DNA of 56,242 nucleotides, from NCBI GenBank assembly GCA_022800215.1, contig JAAWPV010000081.1:1-56242 (forward strand), read 5' to 3'. Below, piece after piece: positions 26,136-35,983 of the stretch. Below the pieces are notes generated by a model. That model made no database searches, was not told the DNA's origin, and was given only the letters and a program-made list of their open reading frames with translations. Origin of the DNA: Oscillospiraceae bacterium. GTDB lineage: Bacteria; Bacillota; Clostridia; Oscillospirales; Oscillospiraceae. The position numbers and the translations under genes were made by a program. Each line of letters begins with the position of its first letter. Position 1 is the stretch's first letter.

Positions 26136-26164
26136 GGCAGCCCACCTCTTCACCTTTCAAAGTA

Positions 26165-26193
26165 TCAAGAAAAGGCCAGCTGAATCGCTGGCC
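26165..26193 (-). terminator. Terminator of the opp operon
   Basis: Minus strand GGCCAGC-gattca-GCTGGCC followed by TTTTCTTG, 10 bp past the oppF stop. Confidence 0.82.
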
Positions 26194-26202
26194 CTTTCTC
26201 GG

Positions 26203-27141
26203 TTACTTGTTTTCTATTTCCTTACGGTACCGGTCAAGCTCCCGCTCATTTCCATAGACGTAATGCCCGGGGATAATTTCCACCCATTGAGGCTTATCCA
26301 CACTATAATCATGAACGCTGGGATCATAGACCAGCAGCTGCTTTTTCTTCTCCACCTCAGGATCGGGAATAGGGACCGCAGAAAGCAGCGCCTTGGTGTA
26401 AGGATGAAGCGGATGCTGGAACAACTCTTCCGAATCAGCCAGCTCCACGATGCGGCCCTTATGGATCACCGCGATCCGGTCAGAGATAAACCGAACCACC
26501 GACAAATCGTGGGCGATAAAGAGATAGGTCAGACCACGGCTCTTCTGCAACCGGTTCAGCAGGTTCAACACCTGCGCCCGGATGGATACGTCTAACGCAG
26601 AGATAGGCTCGTCTGCCACAACAAACTCAGGCTCCATAATAAGCGCCCGGGCAATACCGATACGCTGACGTTGACCGCCGGAGAACTCATGGGGGAACCG
26701 GGATGCAAACTCAGGTAGCAGGCCCACTTCTCGAAGGGCCTCCTCCACCTTGCGTTTCCGGTCATCCTCATCCTTGTAAAGATGGTGGTTGATCAACCCC
26801 TCAGAGACAATGTAGTCCACCTTGGCGCGCTCGTTCAGAGATGCCTGTGGATCCTGGAAGATCATCTGGCAGTTCTTGATCACTTCACGGTCAAGTTCCT
26901 TAGAAATCTTGCCGCTGATTTTTTGCCCTTTGAAATAAATCTCACCAGCAGAAACCGGATTAATACGAAGAATAGCCCGACCAATGGTGGTCTTTCCAGA
27001 ACCGGACTCACCTACCAGAGAAAAGGTTTCCCCCTTATAGATGTCAAAATTCACATGGTCAACTGCCACAAATTTTTTCCGTCCGGTACCAAAGGTAATT
27101 TGCAGGTTTTTTACTTCAACCAGCTTTTCTTTCTCAGCCAT
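26203..27141 (-). CDS. oppF: Oligopeptide ABC transporter ATP-binding protein OppF
   Basis: 312 aa. Walker [19 protein letters not shown] signature [15 protein letters not shown], Walker [14 protein letters not shown], His switch IAHDLSVV, and the Opp/Dpp C-terminal extension ([11 protein letters not shown]). Cytoplasmic subunit that with OppD powers peptide uptake. The 3' gene of the opp operon. Confidence 0.92.
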   Translation of the reverse strand: MAEKEKLVEVKNLQITFGTGRKKFVAVDHVNFDIYKGETFSLVGESGSGKTTIGRAILRINPVSAGEIYFKGQKISGKISKELDREVIKNCQMIFQDPQASLNERAKVDYIVSEGLINHHLYKDEDDRKRKVEEALREVGLLPEFASRFPHEFSGGQRQRIGIARALIMEPEFVVADEPISALDVSIRAQVLNLLNRLQKSRGLTYLFIAHDLSVVRFISDRIAVIHKGRIVELADSEELFQHPLHPYTKALLSAVPIPDPEVEKKKQLLVYDPSVHDYSVDKPQWVEIIPGHYVYGNERELDRYRKEIENK

Positions 27142-27147
27142 TACAAA

Positions 27148-28188
27148 TTACCTCCCTTCCTTGGTGTTGCTTCTCAGTCTCTGAATGGTGTGGGGCTGCT
27201 CGATCTTCGGCGCCCGAGGATCCAAATACCAAGTTTTTGCCTTGTGGGTAGGGCTAACCTCAAAGTAAGGCGGCTCTTCCACAAAATCGATAGCCAGCGC
27301 CTTCGTATTCCGAGGAGCAAATGCATCGCCCACAACCTCCTGGAGCAGATTGGGCGGTGTTCCGTCAATAGCGGGCAGCTCCTCTCCCTTGACACCCAAC
27401 TGCGGCAGAGAAGAAAGCAGCGCCCAAGTGTATGGATGCCATGCGTCGTAGAAAATTTCATTTACGAGGCCATATTCCACGATCTGACCAGCGTACATAA
27501 CTGCCACACGGTCAGCCACATTAGCCACAACACCCAAGTCATGGGTAATGTAAATAACAGTCATACCCAGTTCCTTCTGGAGATTGCGGATCAGGCCCAG
27601 GATTTGAGCCTGGATGGTAACGTCAAGAGCGGTGGTAGGCTCATCGCAAATCAGGATCTGAGGCTTACAAGCCACCGCAATGGCAATGACCACACGCTGA
27701 CGCATACCGCCGGAAAACTCGTGAGGATACTGGTTGAAGCGGCGCTCCACATCAACAATACCCACTTTTTCCATCATTTCCATAGCCAGCTTCTTTGCTG
27801 CCTCACCTTTTACTCCCTGGTTCATCTCAATGCTCTCTTGAATCTGCATACCAATCTTCTTCAGCGGATTCAGTGAGGTCATAGGATCCTGCATTACCAT
27901 GGAAATCTTTTTGCCGCGAATCTTCAGCCATTCCTTCTCGGTCTTGAATTTCGCAAGATCCTGACCGTCGTACATAATGCTACCGCCGGCGATCCTGCCG
28001 TTGGCATCCAACATACCCAGGAAGGATTTGGTGAAAACACTCTTTCCGGAACCAGACTCTCCTACAATAGCCAAGGTCTCCCCTTCGTAAAGGTCCAGCG
28101 AACACTTACGCACAGCCTTAAGGGTACTGCCCCGAAGACTAAATTCGATTTCAACATCACGAGCAGAAAAAATCGGTTCTCTTGCCAT
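27148..28188 (-). CDS. oppD: Oligopeptide ABC transporter ATP-binding protein OppD
   Basis: About 346 aa from ATG 28188 (ribosome site AGGGGGTG). Walker A GESGSGKSVFTKSFLG, a Q-loop with ISMVMQDPMTSLNP, signature FSGGMRQRVVIAIA, Walker B ILICDEPTTALD and THDLGVVA. The C-terminal Opp/Dpp domain includes HPYTWALLSSLPQLG; the usual Cys cluster of some OppD proteins is not seen. The longer upstream frame overlaps oppC and is rejected. Confidence 0.92.
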   Translation of the reverse strand: MAREPIFSARDVEIEFSLRGSTLKAVRKCSLDLYEGETLAIVGESGSGKSVFTKSFLGMLDANGRIAGGSIMYDGQDLAKFKTEKEWLKIRGKKISMVMQDPMTSLNPLKKIGMQIQESIEMNQGVKGEAAKKLAMEMMEKVGIVDVERRFNQYPHEFSGGMRQRVVIAIAVACKPQILICDEPTTALDVTIQAQILGLIRNLQKELGMTVIYITHDLGVVANVADRVAVMYAGQIVEYGLVNEIFYDAWHPYTWALLSSLPQLGVKGEELPAIDGTPPNLLQEVVGDAFAPRNTKALAIDFVEEPPYFEVSPTHKAKTWYLDPRAPKIEQPHTIQRLRSNTKEGR

Positions 28189-28201
28189 TTGGAGCACCCC
28201 C

Positions 28202-29119
28202 TTATACGTGGTTTCTCGGGTCAGCCGCATCAGAGAAAGCATTACCGACCAGATAAAATGTTATCGTAATAATGGACACAATCGCCGCCGGGAAAATCAG
28301 CAAATAGGGATAGTTTACGAAGTAGCTGCGGGCATTCCGGAGAAGGATGCCCAGAGTCGGCGTATTCGGGTCCAAGCCAAGGCCAAGATAAGACAATGTG
28401 GTCTCCATGGCAATGGTACCAGGAATAGACAGGGCCAAACGAAGAATGACAACGCTAACCAAATAAGGCACAACATTCTTCACAAGAACTCTCCAAACCG
28501 GAGTTCCCAAACACCTCGAAGCCAAGTTATATTCCCGATCACGATACATCAACACCAGATTCCGCACATTTCGAGCCATTGCCAGCCAACCGGTGGCAAT
28601 CATCGCTGTCGCCATGATCGCGAAACTCTGTCCCACCAGCAAAGAAACTAAGGTCATGTAGATAACCATAGGCACATTACTGATGATATTATAAACCTCT
28701 GTCAGGGGCCGATCCAGGGCTTGAACATAGCCCCAAAGACAGCCCATGACAACGCCGATAATACACTCACCCACAGCTACGATCATAGCCAAACGAATCG
28801 AGACCTGGGCGGCATACCACACCTGGCACCAATAATCACGTCCCAGGTTATCCGTGCCGAACCAAAATTCGCCGTTGGGCAGAGTAAATGCCAACGCGCT
28901 TTGGGTCTCCAGCGCGGTGTAGTCATATTTACCGATAGCCAGGGCCACAAAGGAGAACAGGAAAACCGCCAGGAACATGAAGCTCATCACAACAGCAGAC
29001 TTCTTTTTGACAAAGTTGCTGAACACAGACTTCCAATAAGAGTAATCGGAATACCCGATACGCTCGGCCGCTTCGGAAGAGTGTTCTACAAAGCGGAACA
29101 GCTCGTCTTGATTGTTCAT
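28202..29119 (-). CDS. oppC: Peptide ABC transporter permease OppC
   Basis: 305 aa. N-terminal cytoplasmic part, a first span (SAVVMSFMFLAVFLFSFVAL), an extracellular loop with the OppC motif FGTDNLGRDYW, then the permease core with the EAA-like loop (SRCLGTPVWRVLVKNVVPYL) and ETTLSYLGLGLDPNTPTLG. Overlaps oppB by four bases. Confidence 0.92.
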   Translation of the reverse strand: MNNQDELFRFVEHSSEAAERIGYSDYSYWKSVFSNFVKKKSAVVMSFMFLAVFLFSFVALAIGKYDYTALETQSALAFTLPNGEFWFGTDNLGRDYWCQVWYAAQVSIRLAMIVAVGECIIGVVMGCLWGYVQALDRPLTEVYNIISNVPMVIYMTLVSLLVGQSFAIMATAMIATGWLAMARNVRNLVLMYRDREYNLASRCLGTPVWRVLVKNVVPYLVSVVILRLALSIPGTIAMETTLSYLGLGLDPNTPTLGILLRNARSYFVNYPYLLIFPAAIVSIITITFYLVGNAFSDAADPRNHV

Positions 29120-30066
29120 CGGGTCTCCCCCCTTCCAGCCAATTTGATACGCGGATCAAAGAGCATCATCATCACATCGCCCAGAAATACGCCCAAAATC
29201 CCCAAAGAAGCGTAAACCATCACCAGAGTCTGAACGATATTGGTGTCATAAAGACCAATAGCATCGGTCAGCAGCGGGCCCATACCGGGGATGGAATAGA
29301 AACGCTCCACAAGCAGTGAACCGCCGATCGTTAGCAAAATAGAGGCCGGAATATACGCAACCAAAGGAACAAAAGCATTCTTCAAAACGTGCTTCACCAT
29401 AATTTCCCGATAACCCATACCCTTAATTCTTGCCAACTTGATATAGTCCTTGTTGAGCTCATCCACCATGTAACGCCGTGTCCAAAGCGCATAGTTGGCA
29501 ACGGAGCCCAAGGCAAGACAAATAATAGGCAAAATACTGCTCGGTCCAGGATTACGCGGAGAGTACAGTGAAGGCAGCTTTAGTACTTTCTGTCCAAAAA
29601 TTAGGATCAAGGAATAGGAAACCAAATGTGGAACCGCATTAACAAAAATAGTATATCCTGTGCCTATGTGGTCCAATATGCCATTTTTATTTATAGTTTG
29701 CAGGATACCTAATAGCACGCCCAAAAAGAGAGAAATCGCCATCGCGGACAGACCAAAGCGCATAGAAATCGCAAACCGCTCTGCAATAATATCCGTAACT
29801 TTAAAGCCCACCTGAAGCCGACGAGACTCACCAAAATCAAGACGCAGCAGCTGACCGTAATACCGCACCAACTGAACCCCCATAGGATCCAGTAAACCGG
29901 CACGCTCCAGCTGATCGTGCTTCTGCTGTTCGGTCATCTTCATCAATTGATCCTCAGTGAAATAATAATCCGTAGGCAGCAGCCGCAAAAGCAAGAACAC
30001 GATGGTTACGATGGCAAGAATAGTAAATAAAGATTGCAACAATCGTTTTACTGTATATTTTAGCAT
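29116..30066 (-). CDS. oppB: Peptide ABC transporter permease OppB
   Basis: 316 aa, six spans. Starts LKYTVKRLLQSLFTILAIVT; the EAA loop is DYIKLARIKGMGYREIMVKH, and the C-terminal LVERFYSIPGMGPLLTDAI is typical of OppB/DppB. A family feature is the long first extracellular loop (TDYYFTEDQLMKMTEQQKHD). Start after AAGAGGAG. Confidence 0.92.
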   Translation of the reverse strand: MLKYTVKRLLQSLFTILAIVTIVFLLLRLLPTDYYFTEDQLMKMTEQQKHDQLERAGLLDPMGVQLVRYYGQLLRLDFGESRRLQVGFKVTDIIAERFAISMRFGLSAMAISLFLGVLLGILQTINKNGILDHIGTGYTIFVNAVPHLVSYSLILIFGQKVLKLPSLYSPRNPGPSSILPIICLALGSVANYALWTRRYMVDELNKDYIKLARIKGMGYREIMVKHVLKNAFVPLVAYIPASILLTIGGSLLVERFYSIPGMGPLLTDAIGLYDTNIVQTLVMVYASLGILGVFLGDVMMMLFDPRIKLAGRGETR

Positions 30067-30163
30067 AATCTCGATCTCCTCTTTTAATCAGGCGCAGCCC
30101 TCGACATCGGCGACTTCCCGATTCTAATTTCGTTCGCATCGCCGAGGGAGAAATTAGGACCCT

Positions 30164-30194
30164 GTCCCTGCCAAGGAAAAACCGAGGCAGGGAC
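30164..30194 (-). other. Intercistronic hairpin between pepC and oppB
   Basis: 9-bp stem GTCCCTGCC / GGCAGGGAC with a 13-nt loop, no U tract. A second, imperfect GC-rich repeat lies at about 30095-30147. The 160-bp gap is long for this operon; the hairpins may set mRNA stability or partial termination between pepC and the transporter genes. Confidence 0.5.
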
Positions 30195-30225
30195 AAGTTT
30201 CCTAAAAGCTCTTAAACAGCGAAAC

Positions 30226-31551
30226 TCAAGCCAGAGAACCCATAGGATCCCAAGGGGCCAACTCGATGGGCTCCTGTTCCAAAGCGGCACGCTGCGCATC
30301 GGTCAGGAACTTCTTGTTGATAACCACCTGGTAAACAAACTGGTCAAACCACTTGTCGCTGGCGGCGTAATAACCCTTGCGGCCAGCGGTCTCTCCCCAG
30401 CTGTTTTCGATCTTCCAGCGGTTAGGTTTGCCCTCGGCGTCCAGATTTACACCGCATAGAACCATAGCATGATTCATAGCGCTGTCACGGTAATCCAGAC
30501 GGTCAGCCTTGCTCATGGAGAGGTCAAAGCCAAGCAGTTCCTCATACATAAAGCTGTCAGGATCCCAGAAGCCGCTGTCCCGGTCACCGAACTTGCCGCA
30601 GTCACTGCCGAACCAGACCAGCTCGCCGGCCTTCATCTGCTTAACCACCAGCTCTTTCAGCTCTTCCATAGGGAGATTCAGATACTTGATCTTCCCTTCC
30701 ACTACGTTGCCAAGATACTTAACAGTAAAGGTCTTGCCAAAGGGCTTATCGGCGGTAGGACCATTGATCACATTGATGTAGTCATCCAACTCGATTCCCA
30801 CGTACTTGTCATAGAAGGACTTGGGAGTCATATTGCGATCCACGTGGTAGTTGCCATCCTTATCGGTATACTCAAAATCAAACTGCTCCACAGGACGGCC
30901 AAAGGCAATGCACAACGCCCGGAAATACTCCACGATCATTTCGTCCTTGCGAGCGGAAGCATCCTTCCCCTCCGCCATCAAGCGGCGAAGCTCAGCAGCG
31001 TCCTTACGCAGCTTCATGTTGATCATACCCACGATGCCGCGGGTGCTCTTGGACTGCTCTGTCTCAGGCATAACACTGGCAGGAACGATGCCGTACTTCT
31101 TGATAACGTCCACCATCATATCCCACTGACCGCCATCATTGATCCCCTTCAGCACCCAGTCCAGCGTCCGATCACCCACAGGCAGCTCCGGGCAGTCCAG
31201 AACAGCTTCCAGACAAAAATTGATCTTCTCCAGCTTATCCCAGAAAGCAAGCCAGTTGCCAGATAGCTCAAACTTCTCCATATTGCACTTCTCCGCCACG
31301 GCCTCACGCATCACATTCATGGATGCAAAGAGCCAGCACCGACCGCTCTGCTGCTGAGCAGTTGCGCCCCGGGTCTTAACTGTAATGGAAAAAGTGTTAT
31401 CCATCTTAGCCGCTGCCACAGGGTCAACGACAAGATTTGCCAGAGGAGTTTTGGCTGCAACGGCAGTATACATATGGGCCGTCTTGTCCTCGTCATAAGC
31501 TTTCTTGCATTTCGCCAATAGATCAGGGGTAATTGCCCTCGGATTCTTCAT
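30226..31551 (-). CDS. pepC: Aminopeptidase C (C1-family, bleomycin-hydrolase-like)
   Basis: About 441 aa. Hexameric cytoplasmic cysteine aminopeptidase that trims peptides. Catalytic Cys72 in QQSGRCWLFASMNVMRE, His in DSAMNHAMVLCGV and Asn in WKIENSWGE. The start at 31551 (MKNPRAITPDLL) follows GGGACAAATT. The C-terminus (DPMGSLA) does not have the usual bleomycin-hydrolase end. It lies between oppA and oppBCDF, so imported peptides would be degraded by a co-expressed enzyme. Confidence 0.93.
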   Translation of the reverse strand: MKNPRAITPDLLAKCKKAYDEDKTAHMYTAVAAKTPLANLVVDPVAAAKMDNTFSITVKTRGATAQQQSGRCWLFASMNVMREAVAEKCNMEKFELSGNWLAFWDKLEKINFCLEAVLDCPELPVGDRTLDWVLKGINDGGQWDMMVDVIKKYGIVPASVMPETEQSKSTRGIVGMINMKLRKDAAELRRLMAEGKDASARKDEMIVEYFRALCIAFGRPVEQFDFEYTDKDGNYHVDRNMTPKSFYDKYVGIELDDYINVINGPTADKPFGKTFTVKYLGNVVEGKIKYLNLPMEELKELVVKQMKAGELVWFGSDCGKFGDRDSGFWDPDSFMYEELLGFDLSMSKADRLDYRDSAMNHAMVLCGVNLDAEGKPNRWKIENSWGETAGRKGYYAASDKWFDQFVYQVVINKKFLTDAQRAALEQEPIELAPWDPMGSLA

Positions 31552-31654
31552 AATTTGTCCCTCCCTCGATACAAGCAATGAACCAAGCCCTTCCCGGTCC
31601 GGCAAGCCGGACCGGAAAGGACTTGGATTTGGCTTTGCTTTTGCTATTTAAATT

Positions 31655-33559
31655 TTAGATCTCGCCGGCATCGTAAGCAGCCTTGAACTGCTCATACTGC
31701 TCAGTGGTGTAAGGCTCAACGGAGGTTTCACAGTTCTTGTAAACATCGATCTGAATGCCGTAAGCGGCAAAAGGCCGGGTATAGGTATTGATCTTGGTCA
31801 GGGAGTAAGTGGTGGCCCGACGGAGAGGAATACCCAGAGCATGCTGGAACCAATAAGCCTCAGCCTGAACCTCAGCCTCAAAACGCTTGTCGTTATCATC
31901 GGTGATGCTGATGGCATCCACAACCATGTCGCAGAAGGTCTGATAGGTATCAACGACCTCGCTGTCAGCATACTCAAACTTGGTCATCTGAGAGGCAAAG
32001 TAACCACCGCACTCAGGCACCATATTGGTCAGGAAGTTCTCGGGATCGCCGTAGTCGGCAATCCAGCCAGCGGTAGCAATACTGTGAAGTCTGGGAGTAT
32101 AAACCTCATTACGGGCGCTGGAAACAAAAGTCTTGATCTGGAAGTTAATGAAGTCATCGCCCAGCTTGCCAATAATGGTCTTTAAGATGTTGGCAGTGTC
32201 CAGAGCAACTTGGTTACCGGAAGCGATATAGTAATCCATCTCTACAGGGAAAGTAACCTTACCTTCCAGCTCCCTCATGGCCTGCTCCTTGTACTGAAGG
32301 CCCTTGTCGGCGTCATAACGACCATTTTCACTATACCCCAGGACCTCCAGCAGCCGGTCAACATAGTCAGTGCCGTCAGAGAACTGAGCAATGCCCTCAG
32401 TGGTCATGGTCTCCACATGGCAGGAGTCGGGATCAATATAGTTGGAAGCGCTCCAATACTCGTGAAGGTCCATGCCATAATAGAGTGCCAAACGGAAAGC
32501 CTCGTTGGCAATGGCGTTGTTCCAGTTGTCGTCAGGAGTGCCGTCCTCTTTGTTCTTAGCATAGTTGAAGTTCATCTGCGTGTTAGCCACAGGGTTCCGC
32601 ACCTGAACCAGATTGTCGGCGTACTCAGTCTGCTTGTCGTAGATATAACGCAGGCTGGACTCGCTCAGAGTGCAGTTGTCAACTTCGCCGGTCTGGAACA
32701 GGTCGTCATCCTTCTGCTGATCCTCCAGCATCTTGATGGTGACCACATCGAACAGCTTGCAGTCCTTATCCCAGTACTTCTCGTTGCGAACCAGGTCACG
32801 GGAGTTGTTCCGCACAAAGTTGTTGATGACGTAGGGGCCGTTATACCACATGGTCTCAGGGGTCTGAGCATACACGCCGTCCACGCCCAGCTCGTCAATG
32901 GATCCCTGGGGCAGAGGGTACAAGCAGGCAGAAGTGCAGAGAGTGGGGAAATACGGCACCTGCTTAATGCAATGATAAACCAGAGTGTACTCATCGGGAG
33001 TTTCGATTCCGATCAGGTCCGTAAACTCGGGAGAAGTAGCGCTCAGAGCCTTGGCCTCTTCCTCGGTCAGGTCGTTGGTGTAATTGTAGTACTCAGCGGC
33101 ACCTTCAATGGTGGCCATGAGCATCTGGGTGTTACAGCCATCGTTCTTCCAAGCGTTCAAGATCCACTCAGCAGCAGTGACCCAATCCTGAGCGGTACAC
33201 TTGGCCATTTCTTCCTGCTTATCATTGACCCAAACAACATCGTTGCGGAGTTTGAAGGTCCAGGTCTGACCGTTATCATCACTCCCCCACTCAGTAGCAA
33301 CAGCAGGCTGCAGCACGCCGTGGTTGTCAATCTCCAGCAACGGAGAATAGCAGTTCGACAGAGTCTTGGAGTTTGCCTGGGCTTCGCTGTTCAGCAACAC
33401 GAAGGTAGTCATATCGCCGGCAGTGACCTGCCAATCATAGAAATGGTTGAGTTCCTCGGTGGTATCATTGCCACCACCTTCGCCGCCTTGCTTGCCGCAG
33501 GCAGACAGCGCCAGCACCAAGGACAGGGACAGTGCAAGAAGCCTTTTCGTCTTTTTCAC
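31655..33559 (-). CDS. oppA: Oligopeptide-binding lipoprotein OppA-like
   Basis: 634 aa, SBP_bac_5 family. Lipobox LALSACGKQ puts Cys21 at the membrane anchor, then a Gly-rich linker (GGEGGGND). The family pattern includes LLEIDNHGVLQPAVATEW, WTFKLRNDVVW and the closing NTYTRPFAAYGI. It captures extracellular peptides for OppBCDF. GTG start after GGAGAG. First gene of the opp-pepC operon, with the promoter at 33740-33768. It has an unusually long insert of acidic residues compared with short DppA proteins. Confidence 0.93.
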   Translation of the reverse strand: MKKTKRLLALSLSLVLALSACGKQGGEGGGNDTTEELNHFYDWQVTAGDMTTFVLLNSEAQANSKTLSNCYSPLLEIDNHGVLQPAVATEWGSDDNGQTWTFKLRNDVVWVNDKQEEMAKCTAQDWVTAAEWILNAWKNDGCNTQMLMATIEGAAEYYNYTNDLTEEEAKALSATSPEFTDLIGIETPDEYTLVYHCIKQVPYFPTLCTSACLYPLPQGSIDELGVDGVYAQTPETMWYNGPYVINNFVRNNSRDLVRNEKYWDKDCKLFDVVTIKMLEDQQKDDDLFQTGEVDNCTLSESSLRYIYDKQTEYADNLVQVRNPVANTQMNFNYAKNKEDGTPDDNWNNAIANEAFRLALYYGMDLHEYWSASNYIDPDSCHVETMTTEGIAQFSDGTDYVDRLLEVLGYSENGRYDADKGLQYKEQAMRELEGKVTFPVEMDYYIASGNQVALDTANILKTIIGKLGDDFINFQIKTFVSSARNEVYTPRLHSIATAGWIADYGDPENFLTNMVPECGGYFASQMTKFEYADSEVVDTYQTFCDMVVDAISITDDNDKRFEAEVQAEAYWFQHALGIPLRRATTYSLTKINTYTRPFAAYGIQIDVYKNCETSVEPYTTEQYEQFKAAYDAGEI

Positions 33560-33601
33560 CTTTCATCTCTCCAATCTGAATAAAAATTTGGAACCCATTA
33601 T

Positions 33602-33768
33602 ATAAATAAGTAGAATACGTTCCTTCTTCGCATTCACTTATTTATCAAAATTGGGCCGCTATACAACGACAATGCTTTGCAGCCTTGCATTCACAAGATA
33701 TCACTTTTAAGTGCTAAACTGTTAAAAAGTGTTTTTAGTATGATACTACACTCCCCCGAACTTGTCAA
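33602..33768 (-). promoter_or_regulatory. oppA promoter and leader hairpin
   Basis: Minus strand TTGACA (33763-33768), 17 nt, TATCAT (33740-33745). The -10 lies within the palindrome AGTATGATACT, a possible repressor site. The leader of about 170 nt contains an imperfect hairpin (ATAAATAAGT at 33602-33611 with its complement at 33636-33645) near the start codon. Confidence 0.72.
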
Positions 33769-33974
33769 CCATTATTTTTGGTGTAAATTCTTTTCTCAAA
33801 AGTAGTCAATTTTGTAGTTTTTGTCATGGGGTCACAATCGGCGGACACTTGGATTCCCAATTTCTATTCTACTGCAATGATTTAGCCCTCAATCAGCCAT
33901 CTTGCAAAAATATAATTGTCCGCGGCTGGCGGACATATTTTTATCCAGATCCGCAAATATTCATTGTTGCACTC
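33769..33974. other. AT-rich gap between oppA promoter and guaA terminator
   Basis: About 200 bp with no ribosome-site-supported ORF and no clear hairpin. The repeat GGCGGACA occurs twice (near 33840 and 33930). Nothing else recognised. Confidence 0.5.
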
Positions 33975-34014
33975 CAAAAAACTGTCAAGGGCCGCCATAT
34001 ATATGACGACCCTT
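33975..34014 (-). terminator. Terminator after guaA
   Basis: Minus strand AAGGGTCG and CGGCCCTT-type imperfect stem around CATATATATGG, then GACAGTTTTTTGG. The U tract starts 5 nt after the stem. Confidence 0.6.
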
Positions 34015-34044
34015 CCATATAACTGTACAGCCTTACTCCCTCAG

Positions 34045-35586
34045 TCATTCCCACTCAATGGTAGCGGGCGGCTTGGAGGTGATATCGTAAACGATACGGT
34101 TGATATGGGGCACCTCGTTGACAATACGCACACTCACCCGGTCCAGTACCTCATAGGGGATCCGGGTCCAATCGGCGGTCATAAAGTCGGTGGTGGTCAC
34201 ACTACGGAGAGCCAGAGTATAGTCATAGGTACGACCATCCCCCATCACGCCCACGGAGCGCATATTGGTGAGGACCGCGAAATACTGGTTCATGGTCTCC
34301 TCCAGCTTGGCCTTCGCAATCTCATCCCTGAAAATGAAATCGGCCAAACGAAGGGTATCCAGCTTTTCCTTGGTAATCTCGCCGATGACACGAATGGCCA
34401 GACCGGGCCCCGGGAAGGGTTGGCGCATGACCAGATATTCAGGAAGGTCCAGCTCCCGGCCCAGCTGACGAACCTCATCCTTAAAGAGAAGCCGCAGAGG
34501 CTCGATGATCTCTTTGAAATCCACATAGTCAGGAAGACCGCCCACATTGTGGTGGCTCTTGATGACAGCGGCATCCCCCAGGCCGGACTCGATCACATCG
34601 GGGTAAATGGTGCCCTGGACCAGGTAATCTACCTGGCCGATCTTTTTCGCTTCAGCCTCAAAGACGCGAATGAATTCCTCGCCGATAATCTTCCGCTTCC
34701 GCTCTGGATCGCTGACCCCTGCCAGTTTGGAAAGAAAGAGCTCCTCAGCGTTGGCACGGACAAAGTTGATATCCCACTTGGCGAAGGCGGCTTCCACCTC
34801 ATCCCCCTCGTTAAGGCGCATCAAACCATGGTCCACAAAAACGCAGGTCAACTGGCTGCCTACCGCCTCGGCCACCAGAGCTGCCGCCACGGAGGAATCC
34901 ACGCCGCCGGAGAGGGCCAGAAGCACTTTGCCCTTCCCAACTTTCTCCCGGATCTGCCGAATGGCGGTGGTTTTATAATCTCCCATGGTCCAATCGCCCT
35001 TGGCGCCGCAGACCTCATAAAGGAAGTTGCGGATCATACCGGTTCCGTTTTCGGTATGGTTGACCTCGGGGTGGAACTGGACACCGTAAAAACCTCTGGA
35101 CTCGTCGCAAATGGCGACGTTGGGACAGGCTTCAGAGCGGGCCATAAGCGCAAAGCCTTCTGGCACCTTCTCCATGTAGTCGCCATGGCTCATCCAGGTA
35201 ATGCCCTCCCGGGGCAAGCCCCAGAAAAGCTTGCTGTCCGTATTAAAGAAGGTCTCGGTCTTGCCGTACTCCCGGGCGGTATCGCTCTGGGCCGCGGTCA
35301 CCCGGCCACCCAGATTGTGAGCAAGCAGCTGACAACCATAGCAGATACCCAGAATGGGGATCCCTAGCCGGAAGATCTCAGGATCTGCCTGGGGCGCCTT
35401 AGGATCATAGACGCTGCCCGGTCCGCCAGTGAAGATGATACCGATAGGCGCCAGCTTTTTTACTTCCGCAATGGGGGTCGTATAGGGCTTTACCTCACAG
35501 TAGACCCCACACTCCCGGACCCGCCGGGCAATAAGCTGATTGTACTGACCACCGAAATCCAGCACGATCACAAGCTGATGGCTCAT
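34045..35586 (-). CDS. guaA: GMP synthase (glutamine-hydrolysing)
   Basis: 513 aa, full length. Converts XMP to GMP. The N-terminal class I glutamine amidotransferase has the nucleophile Cys in GICYGCQLL and His-Glu in [12 protein letters not shown]. The ATP pyrophosphatase P-loop is [12 protein letters not shown], and the dimerisation domain ends [27 protein letters not shown] in pattern. ATG after AGGAGAG. Confidence 0.97.
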   Translation of the reverse strand: MSHQLVIVLDFGGQYNQLIARRVRECGVYCEVKPYTTPIAEVKKLAPIGIIFTGGPGSVYDPKAPQADPEIFRLGIPILGICYGCQLLAHNLGGRVTAAQSDTAREYGKTETFFNTDSKLFWGLPREGITWMSHGDYMEKVPEGFALMARSEACPNVAICDESRGFYGVQFHPEVNHTENGTGMIRNFLYEVCGAKGDWTMGDYKTTAIRQIREKVGKGKVLLALSGGVDSSVAAALVAEAVGSQLTCVFVDHGLMRLNEGDEVEAAFAKWDINFVRANAEELFLSKLAGVSDPERKRKIIGEEFIRVFEAEAKKIGQVDYLVQGTIYPDVIESGLGDAAVIKSHHNVGGLPDYVDFKEIIEPLRLLFKDEVRQLGRELDLPEYLVMRQPFPGPGLAIRVIGEITKEKLDTLRLADFIFRDEIAKAKLEETMNQYFAVLTNMRSVGVMGDGRTYDYTLALRSVTTTDFMTADWTRIPYEVLDRVSVRIVNEVPHINRIVYDITSKPPATIEWE

Positions 35587-35631
35587 ACACTTCTCTCCTT
35601 TTCTATTTTATCCTGCGGGGCAAGCCCGCCC

Positions 35632-35982
35632 TTACCACCACAAAAATTCGTCCAGTTCGCCCTTCTCAAAAAGAATATTGCCCTCATGTTTTTCCTCTCC
35701 CCGCACCGGCAGGAAGGGATCCAGCAAGGTGATACGCTTTCCGCACTCTGGGCAGCGGTATTGAATGGCTCCACAGGCATACATTCCAGCTGGAATATCC
35801 GCCTTCTTCTCAACCTTGCAGAGATTTTCTCGATAGAAAGCCTGATCCCTATGTTCGGTATAATGCCCCACTACCATGCAGGGCAGTGCGTACAACTGCT
35901 TGCGGAGCTTTTCCATCTCACATTTGCAATCCTGGCACCAGTCATCCTGGTATTTTTGAAGCCATTTGTCGATCAGACCCAT
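35632..35982 (-). CDS. Small zinc-ribbon-like protein, unknown function
   Basis: About 116 aa from ATG 35982 (MGLIDKWLQKYQ). Two Cys pairs: DWCQDCKCEME near the N-terminus, and ACGAIQYRCPECGKR in the middle, suggesting a metal site. No membrane span. One base separates the upstream stop from this ATG, so it is coupled to the membrane protein at 35984-36574. Function not recognised. Confidence 0.7.
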   Translation of the reverse strand: MGLIDKWLQKYQDDWCQDCKCEMEKLRKQLYALPCMVVGHYTEHRDQAFYRENLCKVEKKADIPAGMYACGAIQYRCPECGKRITLLDPFLPVRGEEKHEGNILFEKGELDEFLWW

Positions 35983-35983
35983 T

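Noticed and set aside
26782-27876. 364-codon frame antisense to oppF/oppD
   Set aside because: Spans two ABC ATPase genes with intact motifs on the minus strand; no own features.
32210-33583. 457-codon open frame antisense to oppA
   Set aside because: It mirrors a well-defined lipoprotein gene, has no ribosome site and no recognisable domain; long antisense frames come from codon bias.
33916-35367. 483-codon frame antisense to guaA
   Set aside because: Shadow of a full-length GMP synthase with all motifs on the other strand.
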